From Rhodococcus sp. 4CII (GTDB lineage: Bacteria > Actinomycetota > Actinomycetes > Mycobacteriales > Mycobacteriaceae): 64,000 nucleotides of DNA. Position numbers and translations under genes: made by a program. The stretch covers positions 6,584,001-6,648,000 of the forward strand of contig NZ_JACCFE010000002.1 of the NCBI RefSeq assembly GCF_014256275.1, read 5' to 3'. Under the pieces are notes generated by a model that was not told the DNA's origin, ran no database searches, and saw only the letters and a program-made list of their open reading frames with translations. Every line of letters begins with the position of its first letter. Within the stretch, counting starts at the first letter, position 1. This document shows, one piece after another, positions 7,845 through 16,476 of this stretch.

Positions 7845-8111
7845 CGCCGCCCACTCCCGGCGATCTCACAGCGTGCTCCCGCCGCAGTTTCGAGTACCGG
7901 CGCTTACCTGGACGCGGTCGAGACGCTGCTCGACCGCGTCCTCGCACGCTTCGGCCGGATCGATTCGGTGCTCGGCGCCGAGTCCTCCGTCGCGTCGGCG
8001 TGGCGGCGCCGCACCGCATCTCAGGGGGAACGCGGCGGCCTGATGGTGCGGGTCAGCTCGGCGGCCGAAGGGCGGCGAACTCGTCCGTCACCCGCAGGGT
8101 GGAGTCGGTGA
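7845..8111 (+). pseudogene. possible remnant of a coding sequence
   Basis: The frame that continues after the TetR stop reads through to 8111. It includes a well-formed helical stretch (AYLDAVETLLDRVLARFGR, near 7902-7958), but no ATG or GTG precedes that stretch. It also runs into the end of the convergent nrtR gene. This may be a decayed gene fragment or chance coding potential in GC-rich DNA. I cannot name the family. Confidence 0.2.
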
Positions 8112-8787
8112 ACCGGTAGAGCGCGGCCGGGCGCCCGCCGGTGCGTCCCGACGGTGCCGTGTTTCCCGTGGGCGTCAGTACCCCGCGCCGACCCAGGACA
8201 CGCTGGAGGTTGGTGGCATCCACCTGGTAACCCAGTGCCGCGCAGTAGATCTCGCGGAGTGTGGACATGGAGAACTCGTCGGGGGCCAGTCCGAATGCGA
8301 TGTTGGTGTACGACAGTTTGGCCGCGAGGCGGGTGCGCGCGTGCCGGACGACGGTGCCGTGATCGAACGCCATGTCCGGGAGTGCGGACACCGGGTGCCA
8401 CGCGGTGTCCGGGGGCAGTGTCGGGTCGGCGGGGAGGGGGACGAGCCCGAGGAATGTCGACGCGATGGTGCGCGGGCCGGGCACCCGGCGCGGGTCGCTG
8501 AACACCGACAGCTGCTCGAGGTGGGAGACCTCCCGCACGTCCACCTTCTCGGCCAGCTGGCGCCGCGCGGACGTCGTGAGGTCCTCGTCTTCACGGAGGA
8601 GTCCGCCGGGCAGCGACCACGCTCCGGCCTGGGGGTCGAGGGCTCGCTGCCACAGCAGTACGGCAAGCTCGCCGGTGCCGGCCGCGTGACGCAGATCACC
8701 GCCGTGACCTGCGGTGATGTGGTCCGGAAAGTGGCGAACCTGGAACACCGCGGTGAGCACTTCATGCGTGGTGTTACTATTGGGCAT
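8053..8787 (-). CDS. nrtR: NrtR-type Nudix transcriptional regulator of NAD synthesis
   Basis: 244 residues from the ATG at 8787. Residues ~5-150 are a Nudix-like domain (WSLPGGLLREDEDL) that in this family binds ADP-ribose-type ligands rather than hydrolysing them; the REXXEE catalytic signature is degenerate here (RRQLAEKVDV). Residues ~155-240 form a winged helix, including the GRRGVLTPTG and GRPAALYRF segments. It is divergent from nadABC and matches Rv1593c in position. A 23-bp palindrome abuts its start codon, so it probably represses itself and nadABC. Confidence 0.85.
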   Translation of the reverse strand: MPNSNTTHEVLTAVFQVRHFPDHITAGHGGDLRHAAGTGELAVLLWQRALDPQAGAWSLPGGLLREDEDLTTSARRQLAEKVDVREVSHLEQLSVFSDPRRVPGPRTIASTFLGLVPLPADPTLPPDTAWHPVSALPDMAFDHGTVVRHARTRLAAKLSYTNIAFGLAPDEFSMSTLREIYCAALGYQVDATNLQRVLGRRGVLTPTGNTAPSGRTGGRPAALYRFTDSTLRVTDEFAALRPPS

Positions 8788-8810
8788 GTTTTCGACCCTA
8801 AGTCGAAAAC
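8788..8810. promoter_or_regulatory. NrtR operator
   Basis: Perfect inverted repeat GTTTTCGAC (8788-8796), 5-bp spacer, GTCGAAAAC (8802-8810), starting at the base next to the nrtR ATG and lying 55 bp before nadA. A second small palindrome, ATTTC-G-GAAAT, follows at 8815-8825. Confidence 0.7.
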
Positions 8811-8865
8811 CTCGATTTCGGAAATTCGGGCCAGCCCGCCCGAGTCCACGGTGAAGGAGCAAGCC

Positions 8866-9903
8866 ATGACGACCACGACGTTGTGGGCGGGTACCAACCC
8901 GCAGATTCAGGACGGTCCCGGCGGATACGCGGGCGTCGAGGCGAGCGAAGAGTGGGCTGCCGAGATCAAACGGCTGGCACGGGAGCGGGGGGCGACCCTC
9001 CTCGCGCACAACTATCAGCTGCCCGCAATTCAGGACGTCGCCGACCACGTGGGCGACTCCCTGGCGCTCTCGCGCATCGCGGCCGAAGCGCCCGAGGACA
9101 CGATCGTGTTCTGCGGTGTGCACTTCATGGCCGAGACCGCCAAGATCCTGAGCCCGGCCAAGACGGTGCTGATCCCGGACGAGCGCGCGGGATGCTCCCT
9201 GGCCGACTCGATCACCGCCGACCAGTTGCGGGAGTGGAAGGCCGAGTTCCCCGACGCCGTCGTCGTGTCGTACGTCAACACCACCGCCGAGGTGAAGGGG
9301 CTGACGGACATCTGCTGCACGTCATCCAACGCCGTCGACGTGGTCGCGTCGATCGACCCCGACCGCGAGGTGCTGTTCCTTCCCGACCAGTTCCTCGGCG
9401 CCCACGTCAAGCGCGTCACCGGGCGCAAGAACATGCAGATCTGGGCGGGTGAGTGCCACGTCCACGCCGGCATCAACGGCGATGAGCTCACCGCGCAGGC
9501 CAAGGCGCACCCCGGCGCCGAACTGTTCGTGCACCCCGAGTGCGGATGCGCCACCTCGGCTCTCTACCTGGCCGGGGAGGGGTTCGTGCCCGAGGACAAG
9601 GTGAAGATCCTGTCGACCGGCGGCATGCTCGACGCCGCCCGCGCGACCGGCGCCAAGCAGGTTCTGGTGGCCACCGAGGTCGGGATGCTGCACCAGCTGC
9701 GCAAGGCCGCGCCGGAGGTCGACTTCCAGGCCGTCAACGACCGCGCGTCCTGCCCGTACATGAAGATGATCACCCCCGCTGCCCTCCTCCGCTGCCTGCT
9801 CGAAGGCAAGGACGAGGTTCACGTCGACCTCGAAACCGCGGAGCGGGCCCGTAAGTCGGTGCAGCGCATGATCGAGATCGGAAACCCGGGCGGCGGCGAG
9901 TGA
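8866..9903 (+). CDS. nadA: quinolinate synthase
   Basis: 345 residues from the ATG at 8866, preceded by AAGGAG at a spacing of six. NadA condenses iminoaspartate with dihydroxyacetone phosphate to quinolinate, using a [4Fe-4S] cluster. Likely ligand cysteines are in VFCGVHFMAE, DICCTSS and in the late RASCPYMKM or PECGC segments. Other family motifs are LLAHNYQ and WAGECHVHAG. It is the first gene of nadABC and overlaps nadB by 4 bp. Confidence 0.96.
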   Translation: MTTTTLWAGTNPQIQDGPGGYAGVEASEEWAAEIKRLARERGATLLAHNYQLPAIQDVADHVGDSLALSRIAAEAPEDTIVFCGVHFMAETAKILSPAKTVLIPDERAGCSLADSITADQLREWKAEFPDAVVVSYVNTTAEVKGLTDICCTSSNAVDVVASIDPDREVLFLPDQFLGAHVKRVTGRKNMQIWAGECHVHAGINGDELTAQAKAHPGAELFVHPECGCATSALYLAGEGFVPEDKVKILSTGGMLDAARATGAKQVLVATEVGMLHQLRKAAPEVDFQAVNDRASCPYMKMITPAALLRCLLEGKDEVHVDLETAERARKSVQRMIEIGNPGGGE

Positions 9904-11468
9904 GCAGCCCGGCCCGGGGGATTTCCTGGGAAGAGCACGCCGACCTCGTCGTGGTGGGCGGGGGTGTGGCCGGACTGACGGCCGCGCGCACCGCCTCGCT
10001 GCGCGGGCTGACCGTGCTCACCGTCAGCAAGGGAGGGCCGGCGGACACCGCGACGCAGTACGCGCAGGGCGGCATCGCGGTGGTGGGTGACGCCGTCACC
10101 GATTCGGTGGAGTCGCACGTCGCCGACACGTGTGAGGCCGGTGTGGGTCTGTGCGACGAGGAGGCCGTTCGGTCGATCGTCGCGGGCGGCCGCGACGCGG
10201 TGGCCGCGTTGACCGACCTGGGTGCGGTGTTCGACCGCGGCCGCGACGGAACCGTCTCTCGCACCCGCGAGGGCGGGCACAGCACCCGGCGGATCATCCA
10301 CGCCGGCGGCGACGCCACGGGCGCCGAGGTGCAGCGCGCGCTGGGCGCGGCCGGGCTCCCGGTCCTGTTCGGTGCGTCCGCTGTCCGGGTGCTCACCGAT
10401 GCGCGCGGGGTCACGGGCGTACTCGTGGACTCCCCGCGCGGACTCGGTGTGATCCATGCGCCCGCCGTTCTGCTGGCGACCGGCGGTCTCGGGCAGCTGT
10501 ACGCCTGCAGCACCAACCCGCCCGGAGCCACCGCGGACGGCATCGCCCTCGCACTGGACGCCGGGGCGGCCGTCGCCGATCTGGAGTTCGTGCAGTTCCA
10601 CCCGACCGTGCTGTTCACGCCCGGCGGTCTCGGCCGTCGCCCGCTGATCAGCGAGGCCGTCCGCGGCGAGGGCGCGATCCTCGTCGACGCACACGGTGAG
10701 TCCGTCACCGCCGGGGTGCATCCGCGCGGCGACCTGGCGCCCCGCGACGTGGTGTCGCGGGCGATCGCGTCCCGGCTGCGCGAACTGGGGCACGACCACG
10801 TCTACCTCGACGCTCGTCGCCTGCCCGGGTTCGCCGAGCGGTTCCCGACCGTGACCGCGTCCTGCCTGGACGCCGGAATCGACCCACGCGAGCAACTGAT
10901 TCCGGTCGCACCCGCCGCGCACTATTCGTGCGGCGGAGTGGTCGCCGACGTCCACGGACGCACCGCGGTCGCCGGCCTCTACGCGGCGGGCGAAGTGGCC
11001 CGGACCGGGTTGCACGGCGCCAACCGGTTGGCCTCCAACAGTCTCCTGGAGGGGTTGGTGGTCGGCGAGCGTGTCGGCGCCGCGGCCGTCGAGCGGGCCG
11101 GCGTCCGCGTGGAGGCGTCCGACCCCGTGCAGCGTGCGCTCCCGACCGCGCCGCGGGAACTGATGCAGCAGTGGATGACCGACAACGCGTCCGTCGTGCG
11201 GGACGGTGCGGGCCTCGGGGCGGTAGCCGCCTCCCTGGCGGCCTCTCCCCGCACGGTGCCGGCGGGGGAAACCGCGCTCGAGGACGCCGCGTTGACACTC
11301 GCGGCGACCGCGCTCGTGCTCGCCGCAGGTGCGCGGACCGAGAGCCGCGGATGTCACACCCGCAGCGACTACCCCGAGACGTCCGACGAGTGGCGCCGCA
11401 GCACGCACGTGCGCCTGCGCGACGGCGAACTCGAGCTTCTCGAACCCCAACTGACAGGAGTGCTGTGA
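9900..11468 (+). CDS. nadB: L-aspartate oxidase
   Basis: 522 residues from a GTG overlapping the nadA stop (GTGA). It oxidises L-aspartate to iminoaspartate with FAD, feeding NadA directly. The dinucleotide motif VVVGGGVAGLTAA is near residue 18, and YAQGGIA, GGHSTRRIIHA and GLHGANRLASNSLLEG are the succinate dehydrogenase/aspartate oxidase family motifs. The C-terminal ESRGCHTRSDYP is the same motif as in the SdhA fragment at the left edge, reflecting common ancestry. Confidence 0.96.
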   Translation: MSSPARGISWEEHADLVVVGGGVAGLTAARTASLRGLTVLTVSKGGPADTATQYAQGGIAVVGDAVTDSVESHVADTCEAGVGLCDEEAVRSIVAGGRDAVAALTDLGAVFDRGRDGTVSRTREGGHSTRRIIHAGGDATGAEVQRALGAAGLPVLFGASAVRVLTDARGVTGVLVDSPRGLGVIHAPAVLLATGGLGQLYACSTNPPGATADGIALALDAGAAVADLEFVQFHPTVLFTPGGLGRRPLISEAVRGEGAILVDAHGESVTAGVHPRGDLAPRDVVSRAIASRLRELGHDHVYLDARRLPGFAERFPTVTASCLDAGIDPREQLIPVAPAAHYSCGGVVADVHGRTAVAGLYAAGEVARTGLHGANRLASNSLLEGLVVGERVGAAAVERAGVRVEASDPVQRALPTAPRELMQQWMTDNASVVRDGAGLGAVAASLAASPRTVPAGETALEDAALTLAATALVLAAGARTESRGCHTRSDYPETSDEWRRSTHVRLRDGELELLEPQLTGVL

Positions 11469-12337
11469 TGGCCGACCACGCTCTTCCGGACGGTCTGGAC
11501 GCGGACGAGGTGCGCACCCTCGTGCGTCTCGCCCTCGACGAGGACCTGCGATACGGACCGGACGTGACGTCGTCGTCCACGGTCCCGGCCGATGCGGTGG
11601 CCAAGGCGTCCGTGGTGTCGCGCGCGCACGGCACCGTCGCCGGTCTCGACGTGGGACTGCTGGTGCTCGACGAGGTGATCGGGTCGGGTCGCTACGAGGT
11701 CCTCGACCGCGTCGCCGACGGCACCCGCGTCGCCCCCGGGCAGGCCGTGCTGACGATGTCTGCGCCGACCCAGGCGCTGCTCACCGCGGAGCGGACGATG
11801 CTGAACCTGGTGTGCCACCTGTCCGGCATCGCCACCGCGACCGCCGCGTGGGTGGATGCGGTCGACGGCACCGGGGCGAAGATCCGCGACAGCCGCAAGA
11901 CGCTGCCGGGCCTGCGAGCGCTGCAGAAGTACGCCGTCCGGGTGGGCGGCGGCGTCAACCACCGGATGGGTCTCGGCGACGCGGCACTGATCAAGGACAA
12001 CCACGTCGCGGCGGCCGGATCGGTGGTGGCGGCCCTGCGGGCCGTGCGCGCCGCGGCACCGGACATCGAATGCGAGGTGGAGGTCGACAGCCTCTCGCAG
12101 CTCGACGAGGTGCTGGCCGAGAACGTCGAGCTGGTGCTGCTCGACAACTTCCCGCTGTGGCAGACGCAGATCGCCGTGCAACGCCGCGACGCCGCCGCGC
12201 CCGCCACCAAGCTGGAATCGTCGGGTGGTCTCACGCTGGACGTCGCGGCCGACTACGCCGGGACCGGTGTCGACTACCTCGCGGTCGGTGCGCTCACCCA
12301 TTCCGTGACCGTGCTGGATCTCGGCCTCGACATGTGA
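11468..12337 (+). CDS. nadC: nicotinate-nucleotide diphosphorylase (carboxylating)
   Basis: 289 residues from the ATG at 11468, sharing one base with the nadB stop (TGATG). NadC converts quinolinate and PRPP to nicotinate mononucleotide. Family motifs are RKTLPGLRALQKYAVRVGGG.., HRMGLGDAALIKDNH, and EVEVDSL, which provide the basic quinolinate and phosphate sites. It ends the nad operon and is followed by a strong hairpin. Confidence 0.96.
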   Translation: MADHALPDGLDADEVRTLVRLALDEDLRYGPDVTSSSTVPADAVAKASVVSRAHGTVAGLDVGLLVLDEVIGSGRYEVLDRVADGTRVAPGQAVLTMSAPTQALLTAERTMLNLVCHLSGIATATAAWVDAVDGTGAKIRDSRKTLPGLRALQKYAVRVGGGVNHRMGLGDAALIKDNHVAAAGSVVAALRAVRAAAPDIECEVEVDSLSQLDEVLAENVELVLLDNFPLWQTQIAVQRRDAAAPATKLESSGGLTLDVAADYAGTGVDYLAVGALTHSVTVLDLGLDM

Positions 12338-12343
12338 TTCTCA

Positions 12344-12391
12344 CCCATGAGTACTTGTCGACCTCCCGCGCGGTCGACAAGTATTCACGGG
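12344..12391. terminator. bidirectional terminator after nadC
   Basis: Two 20-base arms (12344-12363 and 12372-12391) pair with an 8-base loop. The inner 12 bp, from TACTTGTCGACC, are perfect and the outer part has one wobble and one mismatch. It lies between the convergent nadC and LysE-family genes and directly abuts the latter's stop codon. No long T tract follows. Confidence 0.65.
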
Positions 12392-13021
12392 TCAGACGGC
12401 GCGGCGAATCGTCGCGAGGAACGTGGCCGCCACGAAGAACAACCCGGAGAACGTCCGGTTCGTGGCCCGTTGCTGGCGCGGTGAGCGCATCAGCCGCAGG
12501 ACCTTCGACGCCAGCCCCGTGTAGCCGGTCATGACCGCGACGTCGACCGCGACCATGGTGGCGGCGATGATCAGGTACTGGGGGAGCAGCGGTGCCGACG
12601 GGGTGATGAACTGCGGGAGCACCGCCAGCATGAAGACGACGGCCTTCGGGTTACTGGCGTTGACCAGGAAACCACGCAGCGTCATCGCAGGACCGCTCGT
12701 CTCGGCGACAGCGTCGTCGACTCCGGACACGTCGGTCGCGCTCGCCCGCCACTGCCGAATGCCGAGATACACCAGGTATGCGACGCCGAACCATTTGATC
12801 ACGGTGAAGGCGAGCGTCGAGTTGGCGAGCAGCGCGCCGAGTCCGGCGGCGACGACTGCGATCTGCAGCAGCAGCCCCAGCTGGAGACCGGCGATGTTCC
12901 AGTAGCCGCGTCGCAACCCGCACCGCATCCCCGTGGCCATCGACGCGATCGCGCCCGCCCCCGGGGACAGACTGATCACGCACGACGCCCCGAGCACTGC
13001 ACACCACATCTGCCACGCCAC
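12392..13021 (-). CDS. LysE/RhtB-family amino acid exporter
   Basis: 209 residues, about six membrane segments, with the N-terminal LysE/RhtB signature SLSPGAGAIASMATGMRCG and the central YLVYLGIRQWR. Such proteins export lysine, threonine, homoserine or similar amino acids. The GTG at 13021 lacks a clear ribosome site; an ATG four codons in is possible. It follows the GH1 gene on the same strand after 36 bp. Substrate unknown. Confidence 0.85.
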   Translation of the reverse strand: MAWQMWCAVLGASCVISLSPGAGAIASMATGMRCGLRRGYWNIAGLQLGLLLQIAVVAAGLGALLANSTLAFTVIKWFGVAYLVYLGIRQWRASATDVSGVDDAVAETSGPAMTLRGFLVNASNPKAVVFMLAVLPQFITPSAPLLPQYLIIAATMVAVDVAVMTGYTGLASKVLRLMRSPRQQRATNRTFSGLFFVAATFLATIRRAV

Positions 13022-13057
13022 CAGGTGATGGTACGACGCGTTCCGTCGGCGACCGGT

Positions 13058-14335
13058 CTACGGGGGATCGAGGCAGCTGAGCGGCGGATCGACGAGGGAG
13101 CAGATACCGGTGCGCCGGGCGGGTGCGTAGCCGGAGGGGAGTCCGTTCGCGACGATGTCCCGGTAGGTCGTGACCGCGTCGGTCGGTCGGCGGGTGAGGG
13201 TCGGATCGATCAGCGCGTCGACGGTGAACAGGCCGAACCGGGGACGGAACGTGCCCCATTCGTAGTTGTCTGTGATGGACCAGTAGTTGTATCCGATCAC
13301 CGGGGCGCCGTCCGCCCGCGCCCGCTCCATCCAGTAGACGTGATCGCGGAGGTGGTCGGACCGGGTGTAACCGTCCGGTCGGGGTTTCGCGTCGTCGGTG
13401 GGCATGCCGTTCTCGACGACGTACAGCGGCAGTCCGGGGAAGGTGCGGGTGTACCGCATCAGGGCGTGGTAGATGCCGTCCGGTTGGGGGCTGATGTCGT
13501 AGAAGGCGTCGGTGACGGCGTTCGCCGCGGTGAGGTTGTCGAGGGACAGGCCGTAGTAGTAGTCGACGCCGAGGAAGTCGAGCTTGTCGCGGACGCGGTC
13601 GACGAAGGTGGCGTCGAGCGCGTCCATCGCGGGCGGGATGTACGCGAGGTTGCTGCTCACCCGGGCGCCGGGATCGTTCTCGTGGATGAGGTCGTACGCG
13701 CGGCGGTGGACCTCGACGAGCCGGTCGAGCATCTGCGGGGCCCGGTCGGGGTCGATGCCGCCGAGGGTCAGTTCCTTCTGCACGTACACCGTGGGTTCGT
13801 TGATCGTGATCCAGAGGGCGCCGAGACCGGAATAGCGCTCGACCACCGTCTGCGCGTTCGCGAGCCAGTCGTCGACGGTGTCCGGGTCGGCCCATCCACC
13901 CTGATCGGCGACCCACCCCGGGTACACCCAGTGGTCGAGCGTGATCATCGGGGTCATCCCGTGGCGGGTGATCTCGTGGACGACGTCGTCGTAGTACCGC
14001 AGTGCGGTCTCGTCCCACACACCGGGGGCCGGCTCCACCCGCGCCCATTCGACGCCGAACCGGAACACGTCGACACCCAGGTCCGCGGCGCGGGCGATGT
14101 CCTCGGCGTATCGGTGACGGAAGTCGACGGAGTTCCCGATCGCGTCGTGGGTCCGGCCGGAGTCGGAGTACCGCCGCCAGTTGCTGTCGGGTGAGGAACC
14201 CTCGGACTGGAACCCGGACGTCGCGACGCCCCACAGGAAGTCGTCGGGGAGCGGGGCGGCGTGCGCCACGGCGGACGGCGCCAGCAGGCAGAGGAGAATC
14301 ACGCCGGCACCCAGGAGTCGCGAGGGAGTCCGCAT
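13058..14335 (-). CDS. secreted glycoside hydrolase family 1 (beta-glucosidase-like)
   Basis: 425 residues, slightly shorter than the usual 440-480 of GH1. A signal peptide (core ~7-22, ending near AHA-APLP) precedes the family start DDFLWGVATSGFQSEG. The acid/base glutamate is in TINEPTVY and the nucleophile in YVVENGMP, so the catalytic pair is intact. Export is unusual for GH1, most of which are cytoplasmic, and suggests action on an extracellular glycoside. Substrate cannot be read from sequence. Confidence 0.85.
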   Translation of the reverse strand: MRTPSRLLGAGVILLCLLAPSAVAHAAPLPDDFLWGVATSGFQSEGSSPDSNWRRYSDSGRTHDAIGNSVDFRHRYAEDIARAADLGVDVFRFGVEWARVEPAPGVWDETALRYYDDVVHEITRHGMTPMITLDHWVYPGWVADQGGWADPDTVDDWLANAQTVVERYSGLGALWITINEPTVYVQKELTLGGIDPDRAPQMLDRLVEVHRRAYDLIHENDPGARVSSNLAYIPPAMDALDATFVDRVRDKLDFLGVDYYYGLSLDNLTAANAVTDAFYDISPQPDGIYHALMRYTRTFPGLPLYVVENGMPTDDAKPRPDGYTRSDHLRDHVYWMERARADGAPVIGYNYWSITDNYEWGTFRPRFGLFTVDALIDPTLTRRPTDAVTTYRDIVANGLPSGYAPARRTGICSLVDPPLSCLDPP

Positions 14336-14383
14336 CGGCCGAAGACTAGCGGAAATGCTGTCCCGAGCGCGGCGATTGGGGGA

Positions 14384-14411
14384 TACTGGCGAGTAGGACT
14401 ACCCGCCAGTA
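14384..14411. promoter_or_regulatory. 28-bp operator palindrome upstream of acyl-CoA dehydrogenase
   Basis: Two 13-base arms, TACTGGCGAGTAG (14384-14396) and CTACCCGCCAGTA (14399-14411), separated by GA, pair at 12 of 13 positions. Each arm itself has a TAC(T)-N4-(A)GTA half-symmetry, so two overlapping sites are possible. The right arm ends at the first base of the AGGAGG ribosome site of the following gene. The binding protein is not encoded next to it. Confidence 0.65.
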
Positions 14412-14422
14412 GGAGGCGCGTC

Positions 14423-16366
14423 ATGGTCGACACCTCAGCTCCGAAGGTCACCGAAGAAGAAGCACGAGCGGTCGCAGAGGAGGCGAGGGAATCCGGCTGG
14501 GACAAACCCTCCTTCGCGAAAGAACTGTTTCTGGGACGGTTCCGGCTGGATCTGGTTCATCCGTTTCCCCGGCCGGCTGCGGACGACGCCGCCAAGGCCG
14601 AGGAATTCCTCGTCCGACTCCGCGCCTACTGCGAGGAGATGGACGGCAGCGTCATCGAATCCCAGTCGCGTATTCCCGACGAATACGTCCGCGGCCTCGC
14701 CGACCTGGGATGCTTCGGTCTGAAGATCTCCGAGGAGTACGGCGGCCTCGGGCTCTCGCAGGTCGCGTACAACCGGGCGCTGATGCTCGTCGCCTCGGTG
14801 CATCCGAGCCTGGGCGCGCTGCTGTCTGCGCATCAGTCGATCGGCGTCCCCGAGCCGCTCAAGCTCGCCGGCACTCCCGAGCAGAAGCGCGAATTCCTCC
14901 CGCGATGTGCGCGCGGCGCCATCTCGGCCTTCCTGCTCACCGAACCGGACGTCGGGTCGGACCCCGCGCGGCTGGCTTCGTCGGCGACACCCATCGAGGA
15001 CGGCGCCGCGTACGAACTGAACGGTGTGAAGCTGTGGACGACCAACGGCGTCGTCGCGGAACTGCTCGTCGTCATGGCGCGCGTACCGAAGACCGAAGGC
15101 CACCGCGGCGGCATCTCCGCCTTCGTCGTCGAGGCCGACACACCCGGCATCACCGTCGAACGGCGCAACGCGTTCATGGGACTGCGCGGAATCGAGAACG
15201 GCGTCACCCGGATGTACAACGTCCGGGTACCCCCGGAGAACCTGATCGGCCGGGAAGGCGACGGACTGAAGATCGCGCTCACCACGCTCAACGCGGGCAG
15301 GCTGGCGATTCCGGCGATGTGCGCCGGGGCGGGTAAGTGGTCGCTGAAGATCGCCCGCGAATGGTCGGGTGTGCGCGTGCAGTGGGGCAAGCCCGTCGGC
15401 GAGCACGCGGCCGTCGCGAACAAGTTGTCGTTCATCGCCGCGACCACGTACGCCCTCGAAGCGGTCGTGGACCTGTCGGCGCAGATGAACGACGAGGGTC
15501 GCAACGACATCCGGATCGAAGCGGCGCTCGCCAAGCTGTGGTCGTCCGAGATGGCCTGCGTCATCTCCGACGAACTGATCCAGGTCCGCGGCGGTCGCGG
15601 ATACGAGACGGCGGCGTCGCTGGCGGCGCGCGGAGAACGGGCGGTGCCGGTCGAACAACTGGACCGCGACCTGCGCATCAACCGGATCTTCGAGGGCTCC
15701 AGCGAGATCATGCGTCTGCTGGTCGCGCGCGAGGCCGTGGACGCGCACCTCACGGCGGCCGGAGACCTCGCGGACCCGCATGCCGACACCGGTGCGAAAG
15801 CCCGCGCTGCCGCAAAGGCGAGCGGGTTCTACGCGAAGTGGCTGCCGCAACTCGTGGCGGGCAAGGGGCAGGTGCCGACGTCGTACAACGAGTTCGGCGT
15901 CCTCGCCAAGCACTTGCGGTTCGTCGAACGGCACTCCCGGAAGCTGGCGCGTTCGACGTTCTACGGGATGGCCCGGTGGCAGGCGGCGCTGGAGAAGCAG
16001 CAGGGATTCCTCGGCCGGGTCGTGGACATCGGCGCCGAACTGTTCGCGATGTCCGCGACGTGCGTCAAGGCGGAGATGCAGCGCGAGGAGAACGAGGCCG
16101 AGGGCGCGGCCGCGTACGAACTCGCCGACGTGTTCTGCCGGCAGGCGGCGCTGCGGGTCGAGAAGCTGTTCGACGGGTTGTGGCACAACACCGACGAAGT
16201 GGACAAGCAGGTCGCACGCTCGATCCTCGAGGGACGGTACGCGTGGCTCGAGCAGGGAGTAGTCGATCCCAGCGAGGGCACCGGTCCGTGGATCACCGAA
16301 TGGACGCCTGGTGCGTCCACCGAGGAGAACCTGGCCAGGAGGTTCCTGGAGTCCACCCGCCTCTAG
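14423..16366 (+). CDS. acyl-CoA dehydrogenase (FadE-type, long form)
   Basis: 647 residues from the ATG at 14423, with AGGAGG six bases upstream. The acyl-CoA dehydrogenase core spans ~60-480: FLLTEPDVGSD (FAD/substrate loop), LWTTNG, and the catalytic glutamate in RIFEGSSEIMR. A C-terminal extension of ~150 residues is typical of the longer FadE-like enzymes. It oxidises an acyl-CoA at the alpha-beta bond, passing electrons to ETF. It stands alone behind a 28-bp palindrome, which suggests tight repression. Chain-length preference unknown. Confidence 0.9.
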   Translation: MVDTSAPKVTEEEARAVAEEARESGWDKPSFAKELFLGRFRLDLVHPFPRPAADDAAKAEEFLVRLRAYCEEMDGSVIESQSRIPDEYVRGLADLGCFGLKISEEYGGLGLSQVAYNRALMLVASVHPSLGALLSAHQSIGVPEPLKLAGTPEQKREFLPRCARGAISAFLLTEPDVGSDPARLASSATPIEDGAAYELNGVKLWTTNGVVAELLVVMARVPKTEGHRGGISAFVVEADTPGITVERRNAFMGLRGIENGVTRMYNVRVPPENLIGREGDGLKIALTTLNAGRLAIPAMCAGAGKWSLKIAREWSGVRVQWGKPVGEHAAVANKLSFIAATTYALEAVVDLSAQMNDEGRNDIRIEAALAKLWSSEMACVISDELIQVRGGRGYETAASLAARGERAVPVEQLDRDLRINRIFEGSSEIMRLLVAREAVDAHLTAAGDLADPHADTGAKARAAAKASGFYAKWLPQLVAGKGQVPTSYNEFGVLAKHLRFVERHSRKLARSTFYGMARWQAALEKQQGFLGRVVDIGAELFAMSATCVKAEMQREENEAEGAAAYELADVFCRQAALRVEKLFDGLWHNTDEVDKQVARSILEGRYAWLEQGVVDPSEGTGPWITEWTPGASTEENLARRFLESTRL

Positions 16367-16430
16367 CCGTCGGGTTCCCGGGCCTCGGCTCGGCGGTATT
16401 CTCCGAGGAGACGCGCACATCAGCGTGGCG

Positions 16431-16457
16431 CCCGCCGGTGTCTCGGACACCGGCGGG
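16431..16457 (+). terminator. 12-bp GC-rich hairpin between acyl-CoA dehydrogenase and metallopeptidase genes
   Basis: Perfect arms CCCGCCGGTGTC (16431-16442) and GACACCGGCGGG (16446-16457) with a TCG loop, 65 bp after the upstream stop. It ends 20 bp before the next GTG, so it could be a terminator for the upstream gene or affect translation of the downstream one. No T tract follows. Confidence 0.5.
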
Positions 16458-16476
16458 ACGAGCCGAGGGAATATTA

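Noticed and set aside
12344..12391. Inverted repeat as a phage attachment or IS end
   Set aside because: It lies exactly between two convergent genes with normal content on both sides and is better explained as a terminator.
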